A stretch of DNA of 64,000 nucleotides. It comes from DYRB01 sp963845265. GTDB taxonomy: Bacteria > Pseudomonadota > Gammaproteobacteria > Chromatiales > Chromatiaceae. Below, piece by piece: positions 45,241 to 54,089 of this stretch. The notes under the pieces are model-generated. The model made no database searches, had not been told where the DNA came from, and saw only the letters and a program-made list of their open reading frames with translations. The position numbers and the translations under genes were made by a program. The DNA is taken from assembly GCA_963845265.1 (NCBI GenBank), contig CAWJRN010000016.1, forward strand, positions 310,001-374,000. Direction: 5' to 3'. Within the stretch, counting starts at the first letter, position 1, and every line of letters begins with the position of its first letter.

Positions 45241-46020
45241 TCAGCCTTGGGGGCGGGCGATCACCGAGAAGACCGCACCCTGGGGATCTTGCAGCCGGGC
45301 AAAGCGACCGACGCGCTCAATCGTCGTGGCCGGTGCCAGCACCTTGCCCCCCAACCACTCCACCTTGGCTACTGCCGCATCGCAATCCGACGCCCCAAAA
45401 TAGATAGACCAGTGGGGAGGGACCTGGCCCCGGTCGTCGTCGATGGGGAGCATGCCGCCAACCTCCCGCCCATCCCGGACGAAGATCTCGTAGGCGCCAT
45501 CCATCCAGCCATCAAAGGGCTTGAGGGTCCAGCCGAACAGACCCTGATAGAAGGCGGCCGCGGCTTTCAGGTCCCTGGTCTGCAATTCGTTCCAGCACGG
45601 GGTCCCGGGCGCGTTGGTCAGGGCCGAACCCTGATGGCGTCTTGGCTGCCAGAGCCCAAGGTGGGCGCCCGTGGTGTCTTGGATCACCGCCAGGCGCCCC
45701 TCATCCATGACATCGATCACCGGCATGGTCACCCGCCCGCCCAGGGTCTGGGCCAGTACCAGAGTGGCGTCCAGGTCGGCAACACAGACATAGGTCAACC
45801 AAAAGGGGTGGTCGCCCTGGCCGGGGCATAGGGCAAAGGCCCCACAGACCAACTGACCACCGTGGGAGAGCAGGGTATAGGGAGGGCCCGCTTCCGTGGG
45901 GACATCCTCGGCGGTCCAGTCGAACACCGCGGCATAGAAGCGTTTGGCCGCAACGACGTCGGTGGTGGACAAATCGACCCAACAGAAGGTCCCAGGCGCA
46001 TGGTTCTGCGTGGCGGTCAT
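45241..46020 (-). CDS. VOC family protein with two glyoxalase-like domains
   Basis: The 259-residue protein has two vicinal-oxygen-chelate modules. The first begins GTFCWVDLSTTDVVAAKRFY and the second GTPCWNELQTRDLKAAAAFY; each contains the F-W-T pattern (VFDWTAEDVPTEAG, LFGWTLKPFDGWMD). Related proteins include actinobacterial CFP32-like antigens and putative glyoxalases. Metal ligands are not obvious in both modules, so it may bind rather than convert a ligand. The start at 46020 (MTATQNHAPGTFCW) is preferred to 46068. Confidence 0.85.
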   Translation of the reverse strand: MTATQNHAPGTFCWVDLSTTDVVAAKRFYAAVFDWTAEDVPTEAGPPYTLLSHGGQLVCGAFALCPGQGDHPFWLTYVCVADLDATLVLAQTLGGRVTMPVIDVMDEGRLAVIQDTTGAHLGLWQPRRHQGSALTNAPGTPCWNELQTRDLKAAAAFYQGLFGWTLKPFDGWMDGAYEIFVRDGREVGGMLPIDDDRGQVPPHWSIYFGASDCDAAVAKVEWLGGKVLAPATTIERVGRFARLQDPQGAVFSVIARPQG

Positions 46021-46077
46021 GGTGGTCTCCGTGGATGATGTCGAGGCCGGCAAGCGTTTCCTCGCCAACCGGCAAGT

Positions 46078-46728
46078 TCAGGACTCGGACGAGCCCGCGA
46101 CGCGCTTGGACCTCTTGCGTCGTCCCTCGATAGCCAGGGGCGCTGGCTCTGCCTCGATGACCGTGACCTCTGCGCGATCGCCCGAACCCAAGGCATTGGC
46201 GCCGAACACCTTGGAGCCATTTCCAAGCAGGTTGCCGCTATAGCGCTCCTGCCGCATCCGAGCGCTGTACCCGAGCAAAGCGCCGCCAGCGGTGGTCAGG
46301 GTCAACAACCCCAGGGTGACAAACTGTGCCACCAGCATGGCAACCCCGACCCCAACGGCACCACCGATGGCAATCCCGGTCTTGGGGCTGATGGCCAGCC
46401 CCGCGACCCGCTGGGACCTGGCCGCTGCCTTCTGGGTGTTCTTGACCTCCTTGGCCTTGTCCTGCTCGGCGCGCACCCGCAGCTTCTCGCGCTCACGGGA
46501 GAACAGCTCCTTGGCGCGGGCCAGGGACTGGTGCCGGGCACCATCAGCGATGCTGGTGAACCAGAGGGCGACCAGGACCCCGACGGTGCCGCCCAGGGCC
46601 CCAAACAGGGGCCACGTCTGGTCCAGGTCGGTCTTCAGTGCAGTAACCACCAGCAACACCGTGACGCCCTGGAGCAGGGCGATGCCGAACACATACTTGA
46701 GCAGACTGGCCAGGCTGAAGCGCAGCAT
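46078..46728 (-). CDS. Hypothetical membrane protein with central coiled coil
   Basis: The 216-residue product has two N-terminal helices (YVFGIALLQGVTVLLVVTAL and WPLFGALGGTVGVLVALWF), then a charged helical stretch (LARAKELFSREREKLRVRAE) likely to be coiled coil. A glycine-rich third helix region follows (IAIGGAVGVGVAMLVAQFVTL). The C-terminus is basic. No family is recognised. It is 57 bp upstream of the VOC gene on the same strand. Confidence 0.7.
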   Translation of the reverse strand: MLRFSLASLLKYVFGIALLQGVTVLLVVTALKTDLDQTWPLFGALGGTVGVLVALWFTSIADGARHQSLARAKELFSREREKLRVRAEQDKAKEVKNTQKAAARSQRVAGLAISPKTGIAIGGAVGVGVAMLVAQFVTLGLLTLTTAGGALLGYSARMRQERYSGNLLGNGSKVFGANALGSGDRAEVTVIEAEPAPLAIEGRRKRSKRVAGSSES

Positions 46729-47001
46729 CTACCGGGCTCCTGTCCTGGTGTCCGCCGGTGCCTGGCGGTCTGGGGACGCGATGTCGGACCTGGATATTGG
46801 GCAGATGGACATGACCTTGCGCGATTGGGTGGTTAAAGGGAACCGGGACAATCCTGACACGGGATGATAACGGATCGGACGGCCCCGCCGCTCACCGACC
46901 TGTGCCGCTGGTCACCTCAGGCCAAAACTCGCCGGGGTGAAAATCGCTCCGACAGACTGCATCTATATGGGGCCTTCCATGCAGAGACTAGCAGACCCCC
47001 G

Positions 47002-47619
47002 ATGGACCTAGACCAAAAGCCATTTGCCTCCTCGTGCGCCGAAAACCAGGACCCCATTCTGGAGATCCTGGCACCGGTGCTCGCCCGTGCTAGTCGCGTG
47101 CTGGAGATCGGCAGCGGCACCGGCCAGCACGCGGTGCACTTCGCCGCCCACCTGCCCCACCTGACCTGGCAGGCCAGCGACGTCGCCGAGTACCTGCCCG
47201 GCATCCGCCTTTGGCGTGCGGAGGCGGAGCTACCCAACCTACCCGAGCCCCTGGAGCTGGACGTGGCCGCCCCTTGGCCTGCTGGGGACTACGACGCCGC
47301 CTTCAGCGCCAACACGGTACACATCATGGGCGAGCGCGAGGTGGAAGCCCTGTTCGCCGGCCTCCCAAGGTTGCTGAGCCCAGGCGCGCCCTTCGCCCTC
47401 TATGGCCCCTTCAACTACGGGGGGCGTTATACCAGCGACAGTAATGCGCGCTTCGACGTCTGGCTCAAGGACCGCGACCCGCGCAGCGGCATCAAGGACC
47501 GCGACACCCTCGCCGCCCTGGGAGAGGCCAACGGCCTGACCCTGACCGAGGACCACCCAATGCCCTGCAACAACCGCATCCTGGTCTTCCGCCGCCGCGA
47601 CGAGGGAGCGGCCCCATGA
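47002..47619 (+). CDS. DUF938 SAM-dependent methyltransferase-like protein
   Basis: The 205-residue protein begins MDLDQKPFASSCAENQDPILE, which is characteristic of DUF938. It has the SAM motif VLEIGSGTGQHAVHFAAHLP, QASDVAEYLPGIRLW and the GPFNYGGRYTSDSNARFDVW segment. The substrate is unknown. The start at 47002 fits the family; the open frame extends 46 codons upstream without support. Its 3' end overlaps ybaK by 4 bp. Confidence 0.9.
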   Translation: MDLDQKPFASSCAENQDPILEILAPVLARASRVLEIGSGTGQHAVHFAAHLPHLTWQASDVAEYLPGIRLWRAEAELPNLPEPLELDVAAPWPAGDYDAAFSANTVHIMGEREVEALFAGLPRLLSPGAPFALYGPFNYGGRYTSDSNARFDVWLKDRDPRSGIKDRDTLAALGEANGLTLTEDHPMPCNNRILVFRRRDEGAAP

Positions 47620-48095
47620 GCCCCAAAGCCCCCTCAACCCAGGCCGTGCGCGCCCTGCGCGCCGCCGGTATCGCCTTCGAGGACCACCCCTACGCCTACG
47701 TGGAGGGCGGCGGAACTGCCCAGGTCGCCCAGGCCTTGGGGCTAGACGAGCACCTGGTCATCAAGACCCTGATCATGGAAGACGAGGCCGGTCGGCCCCT
47801 GATCGTGCTGATGCACGGCGACCGTCAGGTCTCCACCAAGGCCCTGGCCCGGGCCCTGGGGGTCAAGTCGATCCGCCCCTGCGACCCCAAGGTCGCAGAC
47901 CGTCACTCCGGCTATCGGGTGGGCGGTACCTCGCCGTTCGGCACCCGCCACCCCATGCCCGTCTATTGCGAGGCGAGCATCGCCGAACTGCCACGCATCT
48001 GGATCAACGGCGGGGCACGCGGCAACATCGTCTCCCTGCAAACCGCCGACGCCCTGCGCCTGCTGGCCCCGACTCTGGTTCAGGCGACGGCCTGA
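47616..48095 (+). CDS. ybaK: Cys-tRNA(Pro)/Cys-tRNA(Cys) deacylase YbaK
   Basis: YbaK removes cysteine misattached to tRNA(Pro). The 159-residue protein matches the YbaK/EbsC family: YVEGGGTAQVAQALGLDEHL, VIKTLIMEDEAG, IVLMHGDRQVSTKALARALG and VGGTSPFGTRHPMPVYCE, including the GGTSPFG loop. The catalytic Lys is probably that of VIKTL. It is translationally coupled to the DUF938 gene. Confidence 0.94.
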   Translation: MSPKAPSTQAVRALRAAGIAFEDHPYAYVEGGGTAQVAQALGLDEHLVIKTLIMEDEAGRPLIVLMHGDRQVSTKALARALGVKSIRPCDPKVADRHSGYRVGGTSPFGTRHPMPVYCEASIAELPRIWINGGARGNIVSLQTADALRLLAPTLVQATA

Positions 48096-48102
48096 CAACA
48101 AC

Positions 48103-48203
48103 GGCGGATAAGCGAAGCGCATCCACCGAGGGCACGCCGGTAGATGCGGCGCGAACAGGCGCCTCAGCATACCCAAAGCGCCGTGCCGCGCGCCTTATCC
48201 ACA
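48103..48203. repeat. Short and long GGTGGAT repeats in inverted pair
   Basis: A short copy (48103-48127, GGCGGATAAGCGAAGCGC then ATCCACC, GTAG head lost) is followed by an inverted long copy at 48139-48203 with the 35-nt centre. They fill the gap between convergent ybaK and the patatin-autotransporter gene. Confidence 0.65.
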
Positions 48204-48239
48204 GATGTTTGGCGCTTTTCGGTGCCGCTGAACTGGAGA

Positions 48240-50447
48240 TCAGGGCTTGCCCAGCATCAAGTAGGCGGCCCCGTCGCCGTCGCCAGTCACGCCCAGGCCA
48301 AAGTAGGCCGGGCCCAGCCAGGTGTCGGCACCCAGGAAGACGCTTGCACCATAGAGGCTACCCGGGTCCTCCAGCACCTGCACCGTGTCGCGCAGATCGC
48401 CCGCCTCCAACGAGGCACCAAAATAGACCCCACGGCCCAGCGGCGGCGGCAGGGTGGTGAGCAACCGGTAATAGGTGAGCGAGCCGAAGACCAACTGATT
48501 GGCTCGGAACTGGTCCGTGGCGTAACCGGACAGGTGCTGGAAGCCGCCAAGGGGGAACTGGTCGTAATAGGGCATGTCGGCCCCTAAGGCCGAACCGAGC
48601 TCGGCCCGCCCGACCAGGGTATTGGCCCCAAAGGTGTAGGCACCGGCCCAGTCTGCAGTCGCTCGGTTGAAGCTGACCTCGGCACCCATGGCCGGCTGCG
48701 GGGAGCGCAGACCCAGGGCGATGCGGTTGCCCTGACGCGGGGCAAAGGCACTGTCCAGGGTGTCGTAGATGAAGGAGGCGCGCAGCCCGGTCTCGTTGTT
48801 GGTCCCGTCCGGGAGACTGGGATCACCGGTGTCGAGACTGACCGTCGCGGCACTCAGCATCGCGCCGAGGCGCAGTTCCGCGTTGCCGTCGAACAGGGTG
48901 CCACCCAGATCCAAGGCGAAGGTGCTGCGGGTCAGGTCGTAACGGGCAATCCGTCCGCCGTCCCTGAAGACATTCACGGGGCTTTGGAAGATTCCGAGAC
49001 TGGGCGCGATGAAGGCAGAGCGATCCACCGAGAATGGCTGGTAGAACTCCGTATAGAACTCCGAGGGTTTGCCCACCTGTAGGGTGGTTAACCATTCGGC
49101 ACCCAGGCTGTTTATCCAGGTGCGGCGATAAGTCGCGCGCATCCCAAACAGACCATCCCCTTTGAAATCCGTAGAGAAGCCCAGGTCGAAGCTCAGATAA
49201 CCCGGACCCCAGGGTTTTTCCGTAGCGTTGATGACGAGCCGATTCTTACCCCCGGAGCGATCCAGGTGGTAGTTGATGTTCTGGAAATCTCCCCGGCCGT
49301 AGATGCGCTCGATCTCTTTGTCCAGCTTATCGGGATCGAGGCGCCGACCCTCCTGAGCATCGACCAAGGGTTTGAACAGTGCCGGGTTGACCCAGGTCAA
49401 CCCCTCCACCGAGACCTCGTCGATGGGGGCCGTATCCGGGACCGCACGGGGGTGACTCGCCCGCCAGGCGGCGTAGGCCTCGGGGCTCACGCTCAGGTGT
49501 CTCAGTTGGGGCGCTGCGGCCCGGGCGGCGGCCTCACCGACCTTGATGGCGTCGCCCGCACGGTCGAAATCACCCGAGCCGATGTCCCCCAGGTCCGGTG
49601 TGATCAAAATGTCCTTGCCGGGGCGTATCTCTTTGAGGGAGCGCTGCACATTCTGCTCGGTCAGGATCGCCACCATCTGGCCCATTACCCCGATGATCGA
49701 CTGCAATTGGTCCCGCGGCAGATAGCCCCCGCCCACGTTGATGGCGATGACCACATCCACCCCCATGCGCCGCACCACGTCGATCGGCACGTTGCGCACC
49801 AGACCACCGTCCACATAGATGCGATCGTCAATCACCGTCGGGGTGAAGATCCCAGGGACCGACATACTGGCGCGCATCACCTCCGGCAGTGGGCCCGAGT
49901 CGAAGACCTTCATGCCGCCATCTTCCAGGTCCGTGGCCACTGCCCGGTACGGGATCGGCAGATAGTCGAAATCATCTATCCCGTCCGCGCCCCTGACCAT
50001 GTCGCTAAAGAACCGCTGCACCTTCTGCCCGGCGATGGCCCCGCCGGGCAATTGGACCTTGCCGTCCTTCACGCCGATGGTGAAATCGAACTCCGGTTGC
50101 ATGCTCTGCTCCCGACGCCGAATCGGCCAGTCTTCCCGGGGCGAGTCGTCCACAAAGAGTTGATTCCAATCCATGGCGGTCAGGCGCCGCTCCATCTCCT
50201 GGGGGCTCACCCCGCTGGCATAGATGCCGCCCACCAGGGAGCCCATACTGGTCCCTACGATGGCATGAATAGGGATGCGCATCTCTTCGAATACTTTCAG
50301 GATGCCCACATGGGCCGCCCCGCGCGCGCCGCCACCACCGAGTACCAGGCCAATGCGCGGGTAGGTGGCGTCCCCCGCCTGGGCGACAGGGGTCAGCCCC
50401 CCGAGGGCCATGAGGCCGACAAACAAAAGCAACAACAGGCGTCTCAT
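48240..50447 (-). CDS. Patatin-like phospholipase with POTRA and outer-membrane barrel (PlpD-like, type Vd)
   Basis: The 735-residue protein has a signal peptide (about 1-24), a patatin lipase domain, a POTRA-like linker and a C-terminal 16-strand BamA/FadL-like barrel. The oxyanion loop is GGGGARG (37-43), the nucleophile S67 is in GTSMG, and D213 of the dyad is in YVDGGLVRN. The POTRA-like region is about 340-430 (IDEVSVEGLTWVNPALFKPL), and the barrel begins near PGYLSFDLGFSTDFKGDGLF. This is the layout of PlpD-type patatin autotransporters (type Vd), which expose a phospholipase at the cell surface or release it. All catalytic residues are present. It stands alone. Confidence 0.92.
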   Translation of the reverse strand: MRRLLLLLFVGLMALGGLTPVAQAGDATYPRIGLVLGGGGARGAAHVGILKVFEEMRIPIHAIVGTSMGSLVGGIYASGVSPQEMERRLTAMDWNQLFVDDSPREDWPIRRREQSMQPEFDFTIGVKDGKVQLPGGAIAGQKVQRFFSDMVRGADGIDDFDYLPIPYRAVATDLEDGGMKVFDSGPLPEVMRASMSVPGIFTPTVIDDRIYVDGGLVRNVPIDVVRRMGVDVVIAINVGGGYLPRDQLQSIIGVMGQMVAILTEQNVQRSLKEIRPGKDILITPDLGDIGSGDFDRAGDAIKVGEAAARAAAPQLRHLSVSPEAYAAWRASHPRAVPDTAPIDEVSVEGLTWVNPALFKPLVDAQEGRRLDPDKLDKEIERIYGRGDFQNINYHLDRSGGKNRLVINATEKPWGPGYLSFDLGFSTDFKGDGLFGMRATYRRTWINSLGAEWLTTLQVGKPSEFYTEFYQPFSVDRSAFIAPSLGIFQSPVNVFRDGGRIARYDLTRSTFALDLGGTLFDGNAELRLGAMLSAATVSLDTGDPSLPDGTNNETGLRASFIYDTLDSAFAPRQGNRIALGLRSPQPAMGAEVSFNRATADWAGAYTFGANTLVGRAELGSALGADMPYYDQFPLGGFQHLSGYATDQFRANQLVFGSLTYYRLLTTLPPPLGRGVYFGASLEAGDLRDTVQVLEDPGSLYGASVFLGADTWLGPAYFGLGVTGDGDGAAYLMLGKP

Positions 50448-50589
50448 GGAAGAGTGTCTCCGGGGGGGGGTGCGGGCAGGTGCAAGGGCTCGGGGATGAT
50501 ACCCGAGGCACGCTGAGGGACCTACATTGGATGCAGGACGCTAAAGCCGCGAGGTACGGCCGCCACCAGATCCCTCACCGAAACCCCGA

Positions 50590-53181
50590 TCAGTCCCCTC
50601 GATCCAGGCGCTCGACCACCACCTGCCCATCGGCACTCCGTCGCAACCGGGCGTCGAAGCGGTCGCCCGACGCATCGAGTAGACCCTTGATGGGGCGAGT
50701 CTGCCCCTTTTGGATCAAGTCCCGCAACTGGGCCTGGGTCAGGGTCTTGCCCCCAAGGTCCTTCCACACTACGAAGTCGCACCCGGACCGGTAGCGGTCG
50801 CAGCCGTAGCCCCGGCGCCCCTCGATAATGCGGCCTTGACCGCACTTCGGACATATCAAGGCCGGTGGCGTACCGCCACCCGGCGGCGCTGAGGCCGGCG
50901 GGCGTGACGCCGGTGGGGGCGGGCTCGGGCGCCCGGTCCCGTCGCCGCCGCGAGCCATCGGATGCCTGCCACCGGCCTGCGGCTCCTGTGAAACAGGCCC
51001 GCCGTCGGAAAAGTCGAACTCGACCTTGGCCCCCTCCCCCAGCTTGAGCCTTGCCCCGAAGGTCCGCCCGGACTTGGTGCGGAAACCCTCGATGCGCTCG
51101 GTCACGCCCAACTTGAGCAACCGCCCGAACTGGGTCTTGGTCAGGGTGACGCCGGCGCGTTCCTTCCAGACCACAAAGGCGCACCCCTCGCGATAGCGAC
51201 TGCATCCGAAGGCGCGGGCGGTCTCCAGGATCTCGCCCTGCCCGCACAATGGACACTGGCCCATGCCTGCCGGTTGCACCCTGGGGCCGTCACCCTGCCC
51301 GCGCTTCGACCTGCCGACCCGCGCGCCCTTACCCGGGGTCCGCGCCGCCGCGGCCTGTTCGGCACTCATGGCCGGCCCAGCCGCGACCTTGGGGATCAGG
51401 TCCTGCAGGAAGGAGACGATATCGGCGTAGAACGCATCCGCCGCACCGCCGCCGTCTTCGATCTCCTTGAGGCGTTGTTCCCAAGCCGCGGTCAACTCCG
51501 GGCTGCGCAGGGGCTCCGCGACCAGGGCGATGAGTGCACGACCTTTGGGGGTGGCGCGCAACCGCTTGCGTGCCCGCTCCAGATAGCCGGTACGGATGAG
51601 CTTCTCGATGATCTCGGCGCGGGTCGCGGGAGTACCGAGCCCGGACCCATTCATGACCCGGGCCAGGGCCTCGTCCTCGATCTCGCGCCCGGCGCCCTTC
51701 ATGGCCGCAAGCAGGGTGGCATCGGTGAAAGGGCGCGGCGGCTGGGTCTCCTTCTCCACCACCTCCAGGGCATCCACATGTACGGTCTGGCCGACACTCA
51801 GCGGCGGCAGGGGTGGGGTTTGACCGTCCTCGGTACCAGCGCCGGTGCCGGTGGCGTCCGCCGGGCTCGGCCCGCGCTGAGGTTCAACCCGCTTCCAGCC
51901 CGACTCCAGCACCAGGGAGCCGCGGGCGACGAAGGTCTCGCCGCCGATGTCCAGGCTGACCAGGTTCTCCTCCACCCGCTGGTCCGGCAGGAAAACCCCG
52001 ACGAAACGGGCCGCGACCAGGTCGTAGACCCGCCGCGCCGGGCCGGTCAGACCGGCCGGGGCCGGCTTGCCGGTGGGGATGATGGCATGGTGATCGGTGA
52101 GCTTGGTGTCGTCCACATAGGCCTTGCTCAGGCGATGCCCGCCCTGGAGCCTTGCCAGGGCCTCCGGCGCCAAGGGGTGATCGAGCCGCCCGAGGATCCC
52201 CGGCAGCTTGGGCAGCATATCTTCAGAGATATGGCGACTCTCGGTACGCGGGTAAGAGATGAGCTTATGGGTCTCGTAGAGGGCCTGAGCCTGCGTCAAA
52301 ACCTCGGCAGCGGTCAGGCCAAAGCGGCGGTTGGCGTCCCGCTGTAGGGTGGTCAGATCATAGAAGGGCGGGGGGCGGTTGTGCACCACCCTCTGCTCCA
52401 CGGCGATGACGGTCCCGGTGCGGTGTCCGGCCAGCCTGGCGCGCAGGCCCTCGGCCTTGGCCTTGTCGTCGATGCGGGTCTCACCGTCGCGGCTGTAGCG
52501 GGCACTGAAGCCCTCCGCTAGGCGTGCGACCAACTCGTAGAACAGGGCCTTGACGAAGCCCTCGATGAGGGCATCCCTGGCCACGACCATGGCCAAGGTC
52601 GGTGTCTGCACCCGACCAATGGTGCACAGGACCCGATTGCGCAGGGTGTAGGCGCGGGTCAGGTTCATGCCCACCAGCCAGTCGGCCTGAGCACGGGCTC
52701 GAGCTGCACGACCCAGGGGGTCATAGTCGGCACCGGGCCGCAGGCGGCGGAAGCCGTCACGAATGGCCTCGTCGGTGAGGCTTGACACCCACAGCCGTCG
52801 CACCGGCTTTCGGCAGTGGGCGTGTTCGTAAATGAGGCGAAAGATGTGCTCGCCCTCGCGCCCGGCGTCCGTGGCACAGACCAACTCCGAGCAATCTCGG
52901 GCGTTGATGAGGTCGCGCACGATGCGGAACTGCTTGACCGTGGTCGGCGCAGTCTTGAGCCGCCAGTCCGTCGGGATCATGGGCAGTTGACCCGGAGACC
53001 AGCGTCCCTTCCAGGGTGGACCATAATCGTCTGGCTCGGCGAAGTGGATCAGATGCCCGACCGCCCAGGTCACCCGGTACCCCTGCCCCTCCAGATAACC
53101 CTCGGCGCGCCGCGTCGCCCCCAACACACGGGCAATGTCGCGGGCGACACTGGGCTTTTCGGCGATGACGACGGTGGTCAT
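50590..53181 (-). CDS. topB: DNA topoisomerase III with tandem C-terminal zinc-finger-like repeats
   Basis: The 863-residue type IA topoisomerase has the Toprim start VVIAEKPSVARDIARVL and DAGREGEH, the IGRVQTPTLAMVVARD element and the active-site Tyr310 in LISYPRTESRHISE. The C-terminal third has two similar units, each a CPxCG knuckle followed by a GCxRYRxGCxFVVWK segment (CPLCGQGEILETARAFGCSR; CPKCGQGRIIEGRRGYGCDR). They are separated by a Pro/Gly-rich linker. TopB decatenates replication intermediates. The start at 53181 (MTTVVIAEKPSVARD) is standard; the extension to 53277 is rejected. Confidence 0.95.
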   Translation of the reverse strand: MTTVVIAEKPSVARDIARVLGATRRAEGYLEGQGYRVTWAVGHLIHFAEPDDYGPPWKGRWSPGQLPMIPTDWRLKTAPTTVKQFRIVRDLINARDCSELVCATDAGREGEHIFRLIYEHAHCRKPVRRLWVSSLTDEAIRDGFRRLRPGADYDPLGRAARARAQADWLVGMNLTRAYTLRNRVLCTIGRVQTPTLAMVVARDALIEGFVKALFYELVARLAEGFSARYSRDGETRIDDKAKAEGLRARLAGHRTGTVIAVEQRVVHNRPPPFYDLTTLQRDANRRFGLTAAEVLTQAQALYETHKLISYPRTESRHISEDMLPKLPGILGRLDHPLAPEALARLQGGHRLSKAYVDDTKLTDHHAIIPTGKPAPAGLTGPARRVYDLVAARFVGVFLPDQRVEENLVSLDIGGETFVARGSLVLESGWKRVEPQRGPSPADATGTGAGTEDGQTPPLPPLSVGQTVHVDALEVVEKETQPPRPFTDATLLAAMKGAGREIEDEALARVMNGSGLGTPATRAEIIEKLIRTGYLERARKRLRATPKGRALIALVAEPLRSPELTAAWEQRLKEIEDGGGAADAFYADIVSFLQDLIPKVAAGPAMSAEQAAAARTPGKGARVGRSKRGQGDGPRVQPAGMGQCPLCGQGEILETARAFGCSRYREGCAFVVWKERAGVTLTKTQFGRLLKLGVTERIEGFRTKSGRTFGARLKLGEGAKVEFDFSDGGPVSQEPQAGGRHPMARGGDGTGRPSPPPPASRPPASAPPGGGTPPALICPKCGQGRIIEGRRGYGCDRYRSGCDFVVWKDLGGKTLTQAQLRDLIQKGQTRPIKGLLDASGDRFDARLRRSADGQVVVERLDRGD

Positions 53182-53347
53182 GTTGGCGGGCCTGAGGCGG
53201 AGCACGTCACGCGGGTCAACTGACAGACCACCGCGCCAACACGCAGCGTCCAGGTCCGACAGGAGTCGGCATTTCACACCAAAGCTGGACCGAGGCGCAA
53301 ACGCGCCCTCTTGATCAACGATGAGTCAAAGCGGAGAGGCGGGAATA

Positions 53348-53370
53348 ACCCCCCGCGCGGGGCGGGGGGT
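53348..53370 (-). terminator. Strong GC hairpin after the sulfur-globule-like gene
   Basis: ACCCCCCGC (53348-53356) and GCGGGGGGT (53362-53370) form a perfect 9-bp stem with a 5-nt loop, 8 bp past the stop of the minus-strand gene and followed by TTATTCCC. It is the clearest terminator in the window. Confidence 0.7.
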
Positions 53371-53378
53371 ATGTGCTG

Positions 53379-53726
53379 CTACTTGGCGGAGCTGGTCGCC
53401 GGAGCAGCGGGAGCGGCGGGGGCAGCGACGGTCGGATAGGCATAGGGCGCACCCCAGCCGTAGCCGTAGGGGGAGCCCCAGCCACCGTAGGGGTTGCCGT
53501 ATCCGTAGCCGTAGCCTGGGTAACCACCCCAGCCATACCCGGGGTAACCACCCCAACCATAGCCGGGATAACCGCCCCAACCGTAGCCGGGATAGCCCCA
53601 GCCATCGCCCCAGCCGCCCCACCTCATGAAGCTGAAGGGACCCCAAAAGGCCTCGGCGGACAGGGAAGTGAGCATCGCGGAACCGGCGACGACGGCAGCA
53701 AGCAATAGACGACCTGAATGTTTCAT
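53379..53726 (-). CDS. Sulfur-globule-envelope-type protein (Gly/Tyr/Trp/Pro-rich, secreted)
   Basis: The 115-residue protein has a signal peptide (MKHSGRLLLAAVVAGSAMLT, cleaved near AEA) and a mature start FWGPFSFMRWGGWGDG. Four to five repeats of the type GYPGYGWG follow, then NPYGGWGSPYGYGWGAPYAYP and an Ala/Pro tail (AAPAAPAAPATSSAK). Sulfur globule proteins SgpA/B/C of Chromatiaceae share this plan: leader, W/F-G-P start, Gly-Tyr-rich repeats and an Ala-Pro end. They coat intracytoplasmic sulfur deposits topologically equivalent to the periplasm. A strong own terminator and a 360-bp upstream region fit a highly expressed single gene. Other Gly/Tyr-rich structural proteins are possible. 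Confidence 0.75.
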   Translation of the reverse strand: MKHSGRLLLAAVVAGSAMLTSLSAEAFWGPFSFMRWGGWGDGWGYPGYGWGGYPGYGWGGYPGYGWGGYPGYGYGYGNPYGGWGSPYGYGWGAPYAYPTVAAPAAPAAPATSSAK

Positions 53727-53812
53727 CGTTCCTCCTCACAAGCACTTGTTACAACGAACGCCGGGCACCGGGATGCCTGGCATCGGGTTATAGGTTATGG
53801 CACGCGGGAGCT

Positions 53813-53833
53813 AAGGATGTTGATCCTTGTCAA
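53813..53833 (-). promoter_or_regulatory. Dyad AAGGAT-N4-ATCCTT overlapping a TTGACA-like box
   Basis: On the minus strand a TTGACA hexamer (53828-53833) runs into AAGGAT-CAAC-ATCCTT (53813-53828), about 90-105 bp upstream of the sulfur-globule-like ATG. A matching -10 box 17 bp away is not evident; TATAAC at 53786-53791 is another candidate. Regulatory role is inferred from symmetry and position. Confidence 0.35.
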
Positions 53834-53984
53834 TATAATCCGAATATTCCGATGTTCTTATGCTCAAACCATTGGAAAGGCATGGGAATGACGGGCCAAC
53901 CCTACGATTTTGCACGATCAAGGCCAACCGGCCGTTGACCCCAAGGGGCGTCATCTCCAAATGGTCCGGAGAAGCACAGGGGCT

Positions 53985-54014
53985 GTAGGGTGGGTCAAGC
54001 GAAGCGGACCCACC
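53985..54014 (+). repeat. GTAG-headed GGTGGGTC repeat
   Basis: GTAG, GGTGGGTC, AAGCGAAGCG, GACCCACC: the same variant as at 25259-25288, opposite orientation. Confidence 0.75.
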
Positions 54015-54089
54015 AGAATCCTTGGTATTGGCGGCTCCGTCGCTGCGCTCCTCGATCGGCCCTACGAAACTGCCCCGGTCATGGAGAAG

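Larger units (their letters stand above)
53727..54089. other. Upstream region of the sulfur-globule-like gene
   Basis: About 360 bases without a gene. It is locally AT-rich near 53790-53870, contains a dyad at 53813-53828 and a REP-like repeat at 53985-54014. GAGGAGGAACG precedes the ATG of the minus-strand gene. Confidence 0.6.

Noticed and set aside
49080..49095. GTAGGGTGG match inside the patatin gene
   Set aside because: Chance match in coding sequence with no complementary arm.
49266..50516. 416-codon plus-strand frame opposite the patatin gene
   Set aside because: His/Asp/Arg-rich antisense product with no recognisable domain.
53490..53600. Regular repeat in DNA near 53.5 kb
   Set aside because: It is the coding repeat of the GYPGYGWG motif in the sulfur-globule-like gene, not an independent element.
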